Below are positions 25,766 through 33,770 of a DNA stretch of 64,000 bases, in pieces (positions within the stretch are counted from its first letter, which is position 1; every line of letters starts with the position of its first letter). Both the position numbers and the translations under genes were made by a program. The DNA comes from Deltaproteobacteria bacterium (GTDB taxonomy: Bacteria > Myxococcota_A > Polyangia > Polyangiales > Sandaracinaceae). The notes below the pieces were generated by a model. The model did not search any database and had not been told where the DNA came from. It was given only the letters and a program-made list of their open reading frames with translations. Where the stretch lies: the NCBI GenBank assembly GCA_017303575.1, contig JAFLCL010000009.1, forward strand, positions 1 to 64,000, given 5' to 3'.

Positions 25766-28530
25766 CTCGGCCTCCGTCCTCGCTGCTCAGCCATCGCGCG
25801 GTGCGCGTCTCTCGTGCGACCTGACGACGAGTCGTCACCGCCGAAGCCCTCCCAGCCACCAGCCGGCGTGCGCGCCTGATCGAGCGCGCGACGATCACGC
25901 TCGGCGACAGCCTGCGCGCCCGGCGGGAGTTGATCGCCCGGCTGGAGCCTGAGCGACATCGAGTCCCAGACGCTCAACATCGCAGCGTCCATGCGGTCGG
26001 GGGAGCGCTCCAGGATGCGGCGCATCTCGTCCTTCGGCGTCGCTCGAAGTCGTTGGTCGACTTGCTCGTTCCACTCCACGACGTTCAGCTCCTTCGCGAG
26101 CTTGTCGTCGTCGGGGATCGAGCCCGTGCGAAGCCACCGCTCGAAGTTCGCGATCACTTCGTCGCGCCCGCGCAAGTACGCCTGCGGCATGCGCTCGGCC
26201 GGCAGCGACGACTTGACTGGCACGTACTCGAACGGCTTGCGCTGCCCGAGCCGGAAGCGGTCGAGGTACTCGATGATCCGCGAGTGGAGCACCGAGCCGA
26301 TGGAGCCCTCGCGGTCGACGACAACGACGGGCACTTCGCGGTCGATCCGGTCGCACTCCACGACGCGGATGATCTCCGCGAGGATCGCGTCCTCATCGAG
26401 ACCGCGCATCGTGTCGATGCGGAGGATCTTCGTTCCGCGCCTGCGCGCGATCGCGGTCTCGTCGCCGAGACCTGATGCACCGGCGGGGTCGACGCCGAGG
26501 TACAGACGCCCCTCGCCCGGATCCTCGTGCCATCGTGCGACAGCCTCCGCGATCGCGTGGACGGAGAACGCTGATCCGTCCTCGCCGATGACGTGCTGCC
26601 CGAGGACGTGGATCTTGTAGAGCGGACTCTCCGCTCCCCACAACTCCTTGTACTCCTCGATCTTTGCCGATGTCGCGAGGTGCCCATAGCGGTTGCCTTG
26701 GCGGTCGCGCGCCTTGGCGGCTTCCTCGCTCGACATTTGAACCCGGTGGAACGCCTTGCCGTACTTCTCGGTGAGGAAGATCTCGGCGTACCTGCCTCGG
26801 GTCTTGGTCGGATTGCCAACGAAGAGGAACCAGACAGAGCCACCCATCGAGTTGCCGGCGATCGCATCGAAGACCTCGTCGGCGACACCGGCTGACTCGT
26901 CGACCACATGGAGCTGTGGACCGCTGTGACCCGAGACCGACTCGATGGTCTTGCTCGTCACGCCGACGATGAACCGTCCATCATCGGACCGAAGACCAGT
27001 GGTCGACCGCGGCGAGAGCGTGCCATCCAGCGGCGTCGAATGGGGACAGGGTCGAGGCCCCTCGGGATCGAGACGACGACACTCCACGCATCTGCCGGAC
27101 TGGCGGTGAAGGTGGACGATCTCGGGCCACAGGATCTTCTCGATCTGCGGGGCGCGGGGCATGTGCAGGAACACATGGCCGCGCGGGACAGTCGCGAAGA
27201 ACTCCAGCGCCGCAGTAGCGGCAACTGTCGAGTTGTGGGTCGGCACCATGGACTCGCCGCAGAGGTAGAGGTGGGACGCGTGCTCGACCTCGATGCACTG
27301 GGCGCCATGGAGTCCGGGGAGCGGTTCCACCGCCGTGATGGCGATGCGGCGATGGGCGTTCTTTTTGGTCGTCCACTTGGTCCGAATACGTGCCGCTTTG
27401 CGCGCGAGACGGAAGACCTGGACGGGCGATGACCAGCTCACATCCCAGACGGGGCCGTGGTCCTCGCCGTACAGCTTCGCGCGATGCTCGGCGATCCGCG
27501 CCTTGATCCCGAGGGAGCGGGCGAGGTGCAGGACCGACTCCGCGATCTGCCGATTCGTGTTCGTGAACTCGGCCCGGCCCTTCGGGTCGACCCAGCCGTC
27601 CGTGTCCATGAGCCCTTGCAGCAGGGCGAGTCGCTGCGGCGCGGACGCCCACAGGTACGCATGGGGTACGTGCTTGCGGTCGAGAACGCCCATCCGGCGA
27701 AGGACGGTGGTCAACCCTCGTACGTAGTGCGTGAGGTACTCGCCCTTCTGCGTTCGCTTCGTGCGCTGGGTACGGCCGGTGGTGACCTCGAAGTCCGCGT
27801 ACATGAACGCGTCCTTCAACTCCTCGTCGGGGTTCGTGAAGGTGCCGGAGGCCGCGGCGCCATCGCCCAGCCAGAGGCCGAGTAGGTACGGGTCGAGCGG
27901 GAGGTCCGCCTCCGGCTGCTGGATTGGGGCGGGTAGGTCCACCGTCCAGTTGTTCGTTTCCTTGCCCAGGCCGCAGCCGACTTTGGTCCGTCGCGCGAGA
28001 TCTCGGGTTTCGACGATCATGTGGGGGCCTGGGCGACGCCGGCATCGGTACGGCAAAACCGACCACTCGTGGCGCTCGTCGGCATCGACGTGCGTCCCGT
28101 CCTCGAAGTGAACGCGCATGAGCGGGCGCGCAGCCCAGGGGATGGTCGCGGTGATCCGGGTCGGACTCCCGTCGGGAGCAAACACGAAGTCGCCGGGACG
28201 GAGATCCCCGTGCCGACGCCACCCTTGCGGGGTCGGGATCGGTGTGTCGTCGTGGAGGAGCTTGCCGGTCTTACGTCCGGAAGTGACCGCAACACTTCCG
28301 ACCTGACGGAGCGCGGTGAGGATCTCGCGCTGTCGGCTCCAAGGCTCGAACCCGAGGATCGTCTCGGCGAACTCGGGCCCGACGTACTTCGCGGAAGGCC
28401 ACCGGACCGTGCGGGTCTCGACGAGCAGGTCAGACAGCGTGGCGTGGAGATCGCCGACGAAGTCCATGCGGGTCTTCGTCGTGCCGCGCCGAGCGAGTCG
28501 TTCGAGTTGTGTTTCCTTCGCAAGCGTCAC
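25762..28530 (-). CDS. terL: large terminase subunit interrupted by an intein
   Basis: The 922-residue precursor contains a 343-residue intein (residues 91-433). The exteins (1-90 and 434-922) join to a 579-residue terminase. The insertion splits the Walker A motif: SGRKTGK before and STVAA after. Walker B is HVVDES; the C-terminal nuclease domain begins with LYLGVDPAGASGLGDETA and has a later Asp motif (VVVVDREGS). The large terminase cuts and pumps DNA into proheads. Without splicing the ATPase P-loop is destroyed, so activity depends on the intein. Start ATG 28530 overlaps the upstream stop. Confidence 0.9.
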   Translation of the reverse strand: MTLAKETQLERLARRGTTKTRMDFVGDLHATLSDLLVETRTVRWPSAKYVGPEFAETILGFEPWSRQREILTALRQVGSVAVTSGRKTGKLLHDDTPIPTPQGWRRHGDLRPGDFVFAPDGSPTRITATIPWAARPLMRVHFEDGTHVDADERHEWSVLPYRCRRRPGPHMIVETRDLARRTKVGCGLGKETNNWTVDLPAPIQQPEADLPLDPYLLGLWLGDGAAASGTFTNPDEELKDAFMYADFEVTTGRTQRTKRTQKGEYLTHYVRGLTTVLRRMGVLDRKHVPHAYLWASAPQRLALLQGLMDTDGWVDPKGRAEFTNTNRQIAESVLHLARSLGIKARIAEHRAKLYGEDHGPVWDVSWSSPVQVFRLARKAARIRTKWTTKKNAHRRIAITAVEPLPGLHGAQCIEVEHASHLYLCGESMVPTHNSTVAATAALEFFATVPRGHVFLHMPRAPQIEKILWPEIVHLHRQSGRCVECRRLDPEGPRPCPHSTPLDGTLSPRSTTGLRSDDGRFIVGVTSKTIESVSGHSGPQLHVVDESAGVADEVFDAIAGNSMGGSVWFLFVGNPTKTRGRYAEIFLTEKYGKAFHRVQMSSEEAAKARDRQGNRYGHLATSAKIEEYKELWGAESPLYKIHVLGQHVIGEDGSAFSVHAIAEAVARWHEDPGEGRLYLGVDPAGASGLGDETAIARRRGTKILRIDTMRGLDEDAILAEIIRVVECDRIDREVPVVVVDREGSIGSVLHSRIIEYLDRFRLGQRKPFEYVPVKSSLPAERMPQAYLRGRDEVIANFERWLRTGSIPDDDKLAKELNVVEWNEQVDQRLRATPKDEMRRILERSPDRMDAAMLSVWDSMSLRLQPGDQLPPGAQAVAERDRRALDQARTPAGGWEGFGGDDSSSGRTRDAHRAMAEQRGRRPR
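27232..28260 (-). other. intein with LAGLIDADG homing endonuclease domain, probable class 3
   Basis: The element covers precursor residues Leu91-Asn433. The N-terminal splicing block is DTPIPTPQGWRRHGDLRPGD, the C-terminal block is MVPTHN, followed by Ser+1. The first residue is Leu rather than Cys or Ser. Trp156 (DERHEW, block B), Cys412 (AQCIEVEHASH, block F position 4) and Thr431 (VPTHN) make the W-C-T set that defines class 3 inteins, where the block F Cys forms the first thioester. Two LAGLIDADG motifs, LLGLWLGDG and LLQGLMDTDG, indicate an endonuclease able to home into intein-less terminase genes. Confidence 0.88.
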
Positions 28531-29459
28531 TCGTCGTCTCCATCGTCATCGACGGCGGCAACGCCGGCCTCCAGCGCGGACCAGCTACCAAGCGCATCGA
28601 CGACAGCGGCGAGAGCCGCAGGATGCGTCCGCAAGGTCTCGGAGATGACGGTGCGGATGCGTCTCCACCTCGGGTGCGGCGCCCGCACGATCGCGTCCAC
28701 CATGAGCCGCTCCGCACGCTCCACGCGACCCTTGAGCGCAAGCAGCTTGGTCCGCTCGGCTGCTCTCCACGCGGGCTCGTCCTCGACCGCTCCGGTCGGT
28801 CGGAGCTGGCGGAGAAGTTCGTCGACCAACTCTCCGAGGGGCGTCGCGGTGGTGGGCGCGCGTGCCGGGTCGAGCTGCTCGACGGTCGGACCCCACTCGC
28901 CGATCTCCGCGAGGGCAACGTGGACTGCACGGAGCGCATCGGGATGGTCAGCGAGCGCCGACACGAGCAAGCCCTTCGCGCGTCGCCACCCGGCGTGGGT
29001 GGTCACGATCTCGTCGGCGTGGATGCGCTCGCGGTCAAGTCGGGCGAGCACGGCGAGGAGCGCTCGGTGCTCCGCGACACGTCGTCGGGCCTCGGCATCG
29101 GTCAGCCCACCAGGAACGCGACGAAGGACGGCGAGACGGGCCAGGACCTGTTCCTCTGTCGTCGGGTCGTCGGAGAGCTGAGGAACCGGCGGCTGTTCGT
29201 CGTGCGACGCCATCGTCATGGGCACCGTCTCGCCGACCGGCGTGTCCCAGGCGCCGACGGGAATCCCGAGCGCGTGGTCGAGGCGTCGAGCGTTCGGACC
29301 CCACGGGCGCGCTCGTCCACTGCGCCACTCGTCGAGGCGTCGAGGGTCGATGTCGAGCCGTTCGCCGAGCGCCGTCAGCGTCTCACCACGCAGGACATCG
29401 AGGAGCTGCTGCTGCCCCTCGGTCGCGATCGTGATGTCGTGGATACGCTTCCGGGTCAC
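28527..29459 (-). CDS. HTH protein in small-terminase position
   Basis: The 310-residue product starts 4 bp before it overlaps terL (ATGA at the other end). An N-terminal HTH (TALGERLDIDPRRLDEWRSGRARP, about 28-52) is followed by a long helical region with many Arg/Ala/Leu residues (about 100-290) and an acidic tail. Small terminases bind packaging sites by an HTH and oligomerise through helices, and this gene directly precedes terL. A regulator role is the alternative. Its HTH segment is duplicated in the gene at 25499. Confidence 0.6.
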   Translation of the reverse strand: MTRKRIHDITIATEGQQQLLDVLRGETLTALGERLDIDPRRLDEWRSGRARPWGPNARRLDHALGIPVGAWDTPVGETVPMTMASHDEQPPVPQLSDDPTTEEQVLARLAVLRRVPGGLTDAEARRRVAEHRALLAVLARLDRERIHADEIVTTHAGWRRAKGLLVSALADHPDALRAVHVALAEIGEWGPTVEQLDPARAPTTATPLGELVDELLRQLRPTGAVEDEPAWRAAERTKLLALKGRVERAERLMVDAIVRAPHPRWRRIRTVISETLRTHPAALAAVVDALGSWSALEAGVAAVDDDGDDE

Positions 29460-29653
29460 TGTGTAATCCGTCGTTCACAGGGGCGGCGAAATGACCGCCA
29501 TACGCGCGCGGCTCCTTCGGGCCATCAGCTCCTCCAGCACTGTTGGAGGGGGGTATTGATATGGTGGAATGCGTTTGTCAGTGCGACGCGTGAACTCGCG
29601 TTCATGGCAGGCGTCTTGACTGACGCGACAGTCAAGAAGGGCCGAGTCCGAAA
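29460..29653. promoter_or_regulatory. control region upstream of the late operon with inverted repeat
   Basis: This 194-bp gap between early genes and terminase holds a perfect 9-bp inverted repeat (29614-29622 and 29629-29637, 6-bp spacer; arm TCTTGACTG) and a 6-bp hairpin (CCTCCA..TGGAGG) near 29532-29549. An AT-richer stretch (29553-29580) could contain the leftward late promoter. The 13-mer GTCTTGACTGACG recurs next to the iterons at 37789. No coding sequence is supported. Confidence 0.45.
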
Positions 29654-30073
29654 TCACCCCTGGGAGGCCAAGAAGATTCGGACACGCTTTTCCAGGCAAT
29701 CTGGCATCTCGTCCAAGGGAGGCTCATTGGCAGCATTGGCCATCTCATCGGATGAGATGGTCTCGGGGGTCGACGTGAACTCTCGGACACGGGATGAGTC
29801 GACCCATCTCGGCTGCTCTTCTCCGTGTACGAGCACGAGGGCGCGACGGTGGGTCAAGCATCCATGCGTGCCCGGTCGCAGGCGGATGGTGCCGACATCG
29901 TGCCGAAGGACACGGCCAGTCGTGGGTCCGGCCTCCAAGTCGAGAGGAACCTCGGACGCCGTCTCCAGGGCGGTCCTCAACGCAGGGGTCCACTTGAGCA
30001 CCACCCGCGCGTCGACGAGCTGGGCCAGCGGGTCGAGCCCGTCGTCCGCTTGGGCAAGCACGAGTCCCCTCAT
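29654..30073 (-). CDS. unknown 139-residue early protein
   Basis: The product starts at ATG 30073, overlapping the upstream stop by 4 bp. It is a soluble, mixed alpha/beta protein with an early LVLAQADDGLDPLAQLVDARVVLKW segment, then a Gly/Arg-rich beta region and an acidic C-terminus. No motif is recognised. Being the last gene before the late operon, it may be part of an early regulatory pair with its neighbour. Confidence 0.5.
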   Translation of the reverse strand: MRGLVLAQADDGLDPLAQLVDARVVLKWTPALRTALETASEVPLDLEAGPTTGRVLRHDVGTIRLRPGTHGCLTHRRALVLVHGEEQPRWVDSSRVREFTSTPETISSDEMANAANEPPLDEMPDCLEKRVRIFLASQG

Positions 30074-30558
30074 CGAGGCATCCCCACTGCGAAGGTGAGC
30101 CGTTCGGCCTGCTCCTTCCAGCGCGCGGCCTCTCCACGAAGGCGCTCGACCTCAGCGAAGGCCAGCTCTGCGCGGGCGATGAACGCGCCCAGGCGAACGT
30201 CGTCATCACGCTGCGGGTTGACGGGGATCGAGAAGCGGGCGCGCTCCTTGTCGCCGAAGTCGTGGTGCCGGAAGTGCGACCTGACGAAGCGAGCGAGGAC
30301 CTCTCGTGCCTCCTCTACGGAGACCTCCCCAGCCGCCGCGTGGTCTTCGCGCATCCGCCGCAGTGGGCGTGTTGGAGGACCTTCATCCTCGGTGGCCGGT
30401 TCGGCCACGTCCGTGAAGTCGATGTGCTCGACTCCGAGACGGCGCGCCCAGGCAGCGAGTGCTGCCGCCTGGAGCCGGAGCTGGTGATGCTCCTCGGCCA
30501 GGGCCAATTCCCTCTCTGAACCCTGGTGCAGAGTCGTAGTGCGCTCGGTCGTCACCAT
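30070..30558 (-). CDS. unknown coiled-coil early protein
   Basis: The start at 30558 gives 162 residues and lies 7 bp after GGAGG. Two charged helices are visible: an N-terminal one (ERELALAEEHHQLRLQAAALAAWARRL) and a C-terminal one (AFAEVERLRGEAARWKEQAERL), separated by an Arg/His-rich segment (RFVRSHFRHHDFGDKERARF). It is the first leftward gene next to the divergent region carrying a 17-bp inverted repeat, so it may be under operator control. Confidence 0.5.
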   Translation of the reverse strand: MVTTERTTTLHQGSERELALAEEHHQLRLQAAALAAWARRLGVEHIDFTDVAEPATEDEGPPTRPLRRMREDHAAAGEVSVEEAREVLARFVRSHFRHHDFGDKERARFSIPVNPQRDDDVRLGAFIARAELAFAEVERLRGEAARWKEQAERLTFAVGMPR

Positions 30559-30671
30559 GTCCGTGCCTCCATCCACAGACCGTGGTGTGCCGAGAGTTGA
30601 TCCATCTGTCTACTCTTTCGTGCGTTGTTCGCGATTCGCCACCGTGGATCCGCGTCGCTGATGACCAGAGC

Positions 30672-30716
30672 GGCCTTGATCAGCGTCCATATCGCATAAG
30701 GACGCTGATCAAGGCC
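30672..30716. promoter_or_regulatory. perfect 17-bp inverted repeat between divergent genes
   Basis: Arms GGCCTTGATCAGCGTCC (30672-30688) and its exact complement (30700-30716) flank an 11-bp A/T-rich spacer. The element sits in the 229-bp gap between the leftward gene starting at 30558 and the rightward HNH gene at 30788. There is no U-tract, so an operator, recombinase or replication site is more likely than a terminator. Confidence 0.75.
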
Positions 30717-30787
30717 CAAGGGGACGCCGAGGTCTGGAGGGAGTGATCGGGAACAGGCAGATCGAACTGACACCCAGGAGGTAGTCA

Positions 30788-31315
30788 GTGGCCCATCACA
30801 CTCACATCCCAGTCCGAGTTCTTGAGCGCGTCCGCGCGAAGATCAACCGTCTCCCCCGAGACGAGCGCGGCTGTCGTCGATGGCCAAGGGCTCACCCCTA
30901 CGGCAACGTGGGCTGGTCGGAGGGCGGCGTCGCGCGGCAGGAGTACGCGCACCGGCTCTCCTACGTGATCGCGCACGGAGTCGGGTCCATCCCGGAGGGC
31001 CACGAAATCCGTCACGTCTGCGACGTTCCGAGCTGCGTCGAGGTCGAGCACCTCTCGACCGGCACGCGGCTGGAGAACCTGGGCGACGCTGTCGAGAGGC
31101 GTCGCATCCAGCACGGCACCGGGCACTACCTCGCCAAGCTGAACGAGGACCGGGTGCGGGAGATCATGCTGCGCTCGACCGCGGGAGAGTCCGCACCGTC
31201 CCTCGCCGTCGTCTACGGGGTGACTCGCGGGACCATCACCGCGGTCACGCGCGGCCGATCGTGGAACGATGTCACCGGCCTCCCGAGGACCCGGAAGCGA
31301 GGTCGCCGTGGTTGA
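30788..31315 (+). CDS. HNH homing endonuclease-like protein
   Basis: The 175-residue product starts at GTG 30788, 6 bp after AGGAGG. It has the phage HNH pattern: Arg-rich N-terminus, HRLSYVIAHG, then the zinc/ catalytic core with His76, Cys78, Cys83, His88 and Asn97 (IRHVCDVPSC..EHL...N). The C-terminus (LAVVYGVTRGTITAVTRGRSWNDV) is the HTH/NUMOD-type DNA-recognition motif often attached to free-standing homing endonucleases. It may spread itself between phages, or act in packaging or DNA cleavage. Confidence 0.82.
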   Translation: MAHHTHIPVRVLERVRAKINRLPRDERGCRRWPRAHPYGNVGWSEGGVARQEYAHRLSYVIAHGVGSIPEGHEIRHVCDVPSCVEVEHLSTGTRLENLGDAVERRRIQHGTGHYLAKLNEDRVREIMLRSTAGESAPSLAVVYGVTRGTITAVTRGRSWNDVTGLPRTRKRGRRG

Positions 31316-31715
31316 CCCGACGCTCACCTCCGTCCTCGGCTTCCACCGGTCTCGGGGCGCGGCGCTCGATGCGCTTCGTGCCTTCGCACGCGATCACGCC
31401 GACGAGCTGCAGCGCGACGGCTTCGTCGGCGTGCTCGTCACCGCTGGATCGGGACCCACGGCGAAGCTCCTCGGGCGTCGTCGCCGCTTCTTGTCGCGCG
31501 CGTGGGTGCGCGAAGTCGAGCTGCTGAGCGAGCTGACGACCCCGCCGCTGCCCGAGGGGCGTGCGGAGGTCGTCGCGCTCTACGCCGAGGGCGCCGCGGT
31601 CGTCGTCGTCGCCGGTCCCACCTGCTGGTGGGCGGAGCGGCGTGCGGCTGGCATCGGATCGTGGCAGCGGCGTGGTTCCGATCCTCTCGACTTCCTGCCG
31701 GCACTTGGAGGGTGA
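31308..31715 (+). CDS. unknown 135-residue protein
   Basis: The likely start is GTG 31308, overlapping the HNH stop by 8 bp; an ATG at 31269 is also in frame. The product has an N-terminal helix (RGAALDALRAFARDHADEL) and alternating hydrophobic strands (GFVGVLVTAG, AAVVVVAGPTCWWAERR), suggesting a small alpha/beta fold. No motif is recognised. It appears cotranscribed with the HNH gene. Confidence 0.5.
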   Translation: MVDPTLTSVLGFHRSRGAALDALRAFARDHADELQRDGFVGVLVTAGSGPTAKLLGRRRRFLSRAWVREVELLSELTTPPLPEGRAEVVALYAEGAAVVVVAGPTCWWAERRAAGIGSWQRRGSDPLDFLPALGG

Positions 31716-31772
31716 GCCGAGCTGGCAGGCCGGGGGCTGGTGCTGGGTCGGTCGCTGGGTAACCATGTCCGG

Positions 31773-32084
31773 ATGTCCACCACGTCGCAGCCCGCGCAGC
31801 GCTACGCGTGTCTCAACCCGAGGTGCCCGAACTATGCGGGGGCTGGCGTAGTGCTGACCCGATCGGACGTCCGTCCAGATTCGGAGCGCCGTCTCCTGTG
31901 CAACGCGTGCTCCAGCTACGTGCAGTATGCGGATCCGGGCCCAAGCAGGAGCACGCAGCCCGTAGCGGGGATGGCCGTCGGGGCGGCCATCGGGGCTGCC
32001 GTCGGAGGAGGTGCTGGCGCGGTGGTAGGGGGCCTGGTCGGCCTGCTCATCGCGTCGTCCGGGAGCAACGGCTCGTCTCGATGA
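31773..32084 (+). CDS. zinc-ribbon protein with glycine-zipper membrane segment
   Basis: The 103-residue product starts at ATG 31773. An N-terminal four-Cys zinc ribbon (YACLNPRCPNY and LLCNACSSY) is followed by a short linker and a glycine-zipper hydrophobic stretch of Gly/Ala/Val repeats (about 67-95). Such segments insert into membranes or oligomerise. The stop overlaps the start of the next, larger membrane protein (ATGA), so they probably work together. It resembles small membrane-active accessory proteins, but no family is recognised. Confidence 0.6.
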   Translation: MSTTSQPAQRYACLNPRCPNYAGAGVVLTRSDVRPDSERRLLCNACSSYVQYADPGPSRSTQPVAGMAVGAAIGAAVGGGAGAVVGGLVGLLIASSGSNGSSR

Positions 32085-33403
32085 TCGAGTTCCTTGAGTC
32101 CATCGGTTTGAGCGGCGCCCTGTTGTACATCACGGGCCTGCTCATCGCGTTCGTCGCCGCGGCCGTTGGTTACTTCTGGGACATCGGCGGCGAGGCCACG
32201 ATCCGTCAGTGGGCGTCCGGGTATTACGCTGACAAGCGTGCCGGCGCGGTCTCCCGTCTGCGCTCTGCTCTCTCTGCGACCCGTCATCGTGAGCCTACAA
32301 CCGAGGACGTCGACCGGTTCGTCGTGGGAATCGATGAGTGGCGCAACGCTACGGTCGGGGTCGACAGCGCGGTCAACGCGTACTGGTTCTTCCTTGGCAG
32401 CGCCAAGTTCGGGGCCGCCTTCCTCGCGATCGGCGTGATCGTCGGATTGATCGGGAGCAATGTCGGGAGCGCCGAGACGATCTTCTGGAATCGCTTTGTG
32501 TTTGTTGGGGCCGACGTGGCGTTCGCTTTGGCGTTCATGCGGCTCTACGGATGGCTACAGCTTTCGGACAGGATCGGAAGGCCACGGCGTGCTGCAACCG
32601 ACACGCCGGTGGCGTCTAGCGGCAACGTGCCCCCAAACCGCGCTGCTCACGATCCGCCCGAGCAGGGTTCTCCACACGATCCAGCCCAGCACGGTGCTTC
32701 AACGCCCCAGCCGCTCGTCACGAAGGACAGCCCCAGCACGGGAAACCCCGTGGCACCGCCAGCACCGGATCCACCGTCCGGCAGCGTGCCGGTCGCGGTG
32801 GAAGCCGCCAGGCAGCCCGCCGACTCAACCAACCCGAAACCGGCGCCGACGACCGACGAGAACGATGCAGCCCGGACGTTCTATCTCGCCCGGATGGAAG
32901 ATGTCGCCGCGAGGCTACGGCTCCAGAAATGGGACAAGATCACGACGATGTGCTCGCGTGATCGAGTTCCCGCCTCGTTCTTGCTGGAGGCCCGAGCCTG
33001 TGGAATCGATCTACAGAGCACCGAGCCACACGGTCGTCACCCGCGACTCGACTCAGCTCTGCGGAAACTCGGCCAGAGCACTGTTGCGTTCCTGGATGCG
33101 TTCGCGGACGGAGCCCATAAGGAGGGCGACTACCTCGTCCCCATCCCGATCCCCAATCGACAGCTGCCGTCTGGTGGCAGAGCTGCGCGGGTGCAGCGCA
33201 TGTGGAAGCGTCGCCACTCGGCTCTGCTGCACAACATGACGGTGGATCTAAACCACTTCCTCGAAGCTGCGAGGGCGGACGTTCATGCGCTGTTCATGGC
33301 AGAGACAAAGGTATTCGCGCTTCATCACTACGACCCCTCGTCGGGCACCATCACGGTCTTGGAGACGAAGGAGTACGTGACGGTGCCGCCCAACCCGAGT
33401 TGA
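32081..33403 (+). CDS. multi-pass membrane protein with Pro-rich linker and cytoplasmic domain
   Basis: The 440-residue product starts at ATG 32081 within the ATGA overlap. Hydrophobic helices lie at about 8-33, 106-127 and 134-152. A long Pro/Ala/Ser-rich linker (about 170-270) leads to a C-terminal domain of about 160 residues with an Arg-rich helical part and a final beta stretch (KVFALHHYDPSSGTITVLE). Codon use is less GC-biased than in the structural genes. It forms a two-gene unit with the zinc-ribbon/glycine-zipper protein, a layout reminiscent of membrane-acting defence or exclusion systems; that is speculation. Confidence 0.6.
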   Translation: MIEFLESIGLSGALLYITGLLIAFVAAAVGYFWDIGGEATIRQWASGYYADKRAGAVSRLRSALSATRHREPTTEDVDRFVVGIDEWRNATVGVDSAVNAYWFFLGSAKFGAAFLAIGVIVGLIGSNVGSAETIFWNRFVFVGADVAFALAFMRLYGWLQLSDRIGRPRRAATDTPVASSGNVPPNRAAHDPPEQGSPHDPAQHGASTPQPLVTKDSPSTGNPVAPPAPDPPSGSVPVAVEAARQPADSTNPKPAPTTDENDAARTFYLARMEDVAARLRLQKWDKITTMCSRDRVPASFLLEARACGIDLQSTEPHGRHPRLDSALRKLGQSTVAFLDAFADGAHKEGDYLVPIPIPNRQLPSGGRAARVQRMWKRRHSALLHNMTVDLNHFLEAARADVHALFMAETKVFALHHYDPSSGTITVLETKEYVTVPPNPS

Positions 33404-33538
33404 CGATGGCGCCAGGGGTCGAGGCGGAGGCAATCGTCGTTTCCCCTTCGCGAGAGTCCGACGGCTCCGAATGCCTCCCCGTCGGCGCAGTTCAACCGCG
33501 GGGCGGTTCGTGCAAGCTTACTCGACCAGGAGGTACTA

Positions 33539-33721
33539 ATGAGCACGGGCAAGGGCGAAGTGTTGAAGCCGGGCGACGTTGTGCAAGTGGACCCCGAGCA
33601 CCGGTTCGTGTGGACCGTCCAACGCGTCGACCGAGGTATCGTCTACGTCGGGCACCACGACGTGGACGGGAAGGACCACATCATCGCGTTTGACCCGAAC
33701 GTTCTCAGCAAGGTGGAGTGA
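33539..33721 (+). CDS. small SH3-like/KOW-type protein
   Basis: A 60-residue protein starts at ATG 33539 after AGGAGG (33530-33533 region, optimal spacing). It begins VLKPGDVVQVDPEHRFVWTVQRV and is all-beta, with the small-barrel pattern of the YodC-like protein encoded convergently at 33771. No function is known. Confidence 0.6.
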   Translation: MSTGKGEVLKPGDVVQVDPEHRFVWTVQRVDRGIVYVGHHDVDGKDHIIAFDPNVLSKVE

Positions 33722-33770
33722 CGCGATGGTGCCGCGCGGGGCGGCGACAGCCATGGCGTCCACGACCGCT

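Noticed and set aside
29475..29699. 74-codon minus-strand ORF before the late operon
   Set aside because: It overlaps the end of the gene at 29654, lacks a clear ribosome-binding site and its composition is not protein-like.
30672..30716. Interpretation of the 17-bp inverted repeat as a telomere-resolvase (N15-type) site
   Set aside because: There is no protelomerase-like gene and the att repeats with a tyrosine integrase explain integration.
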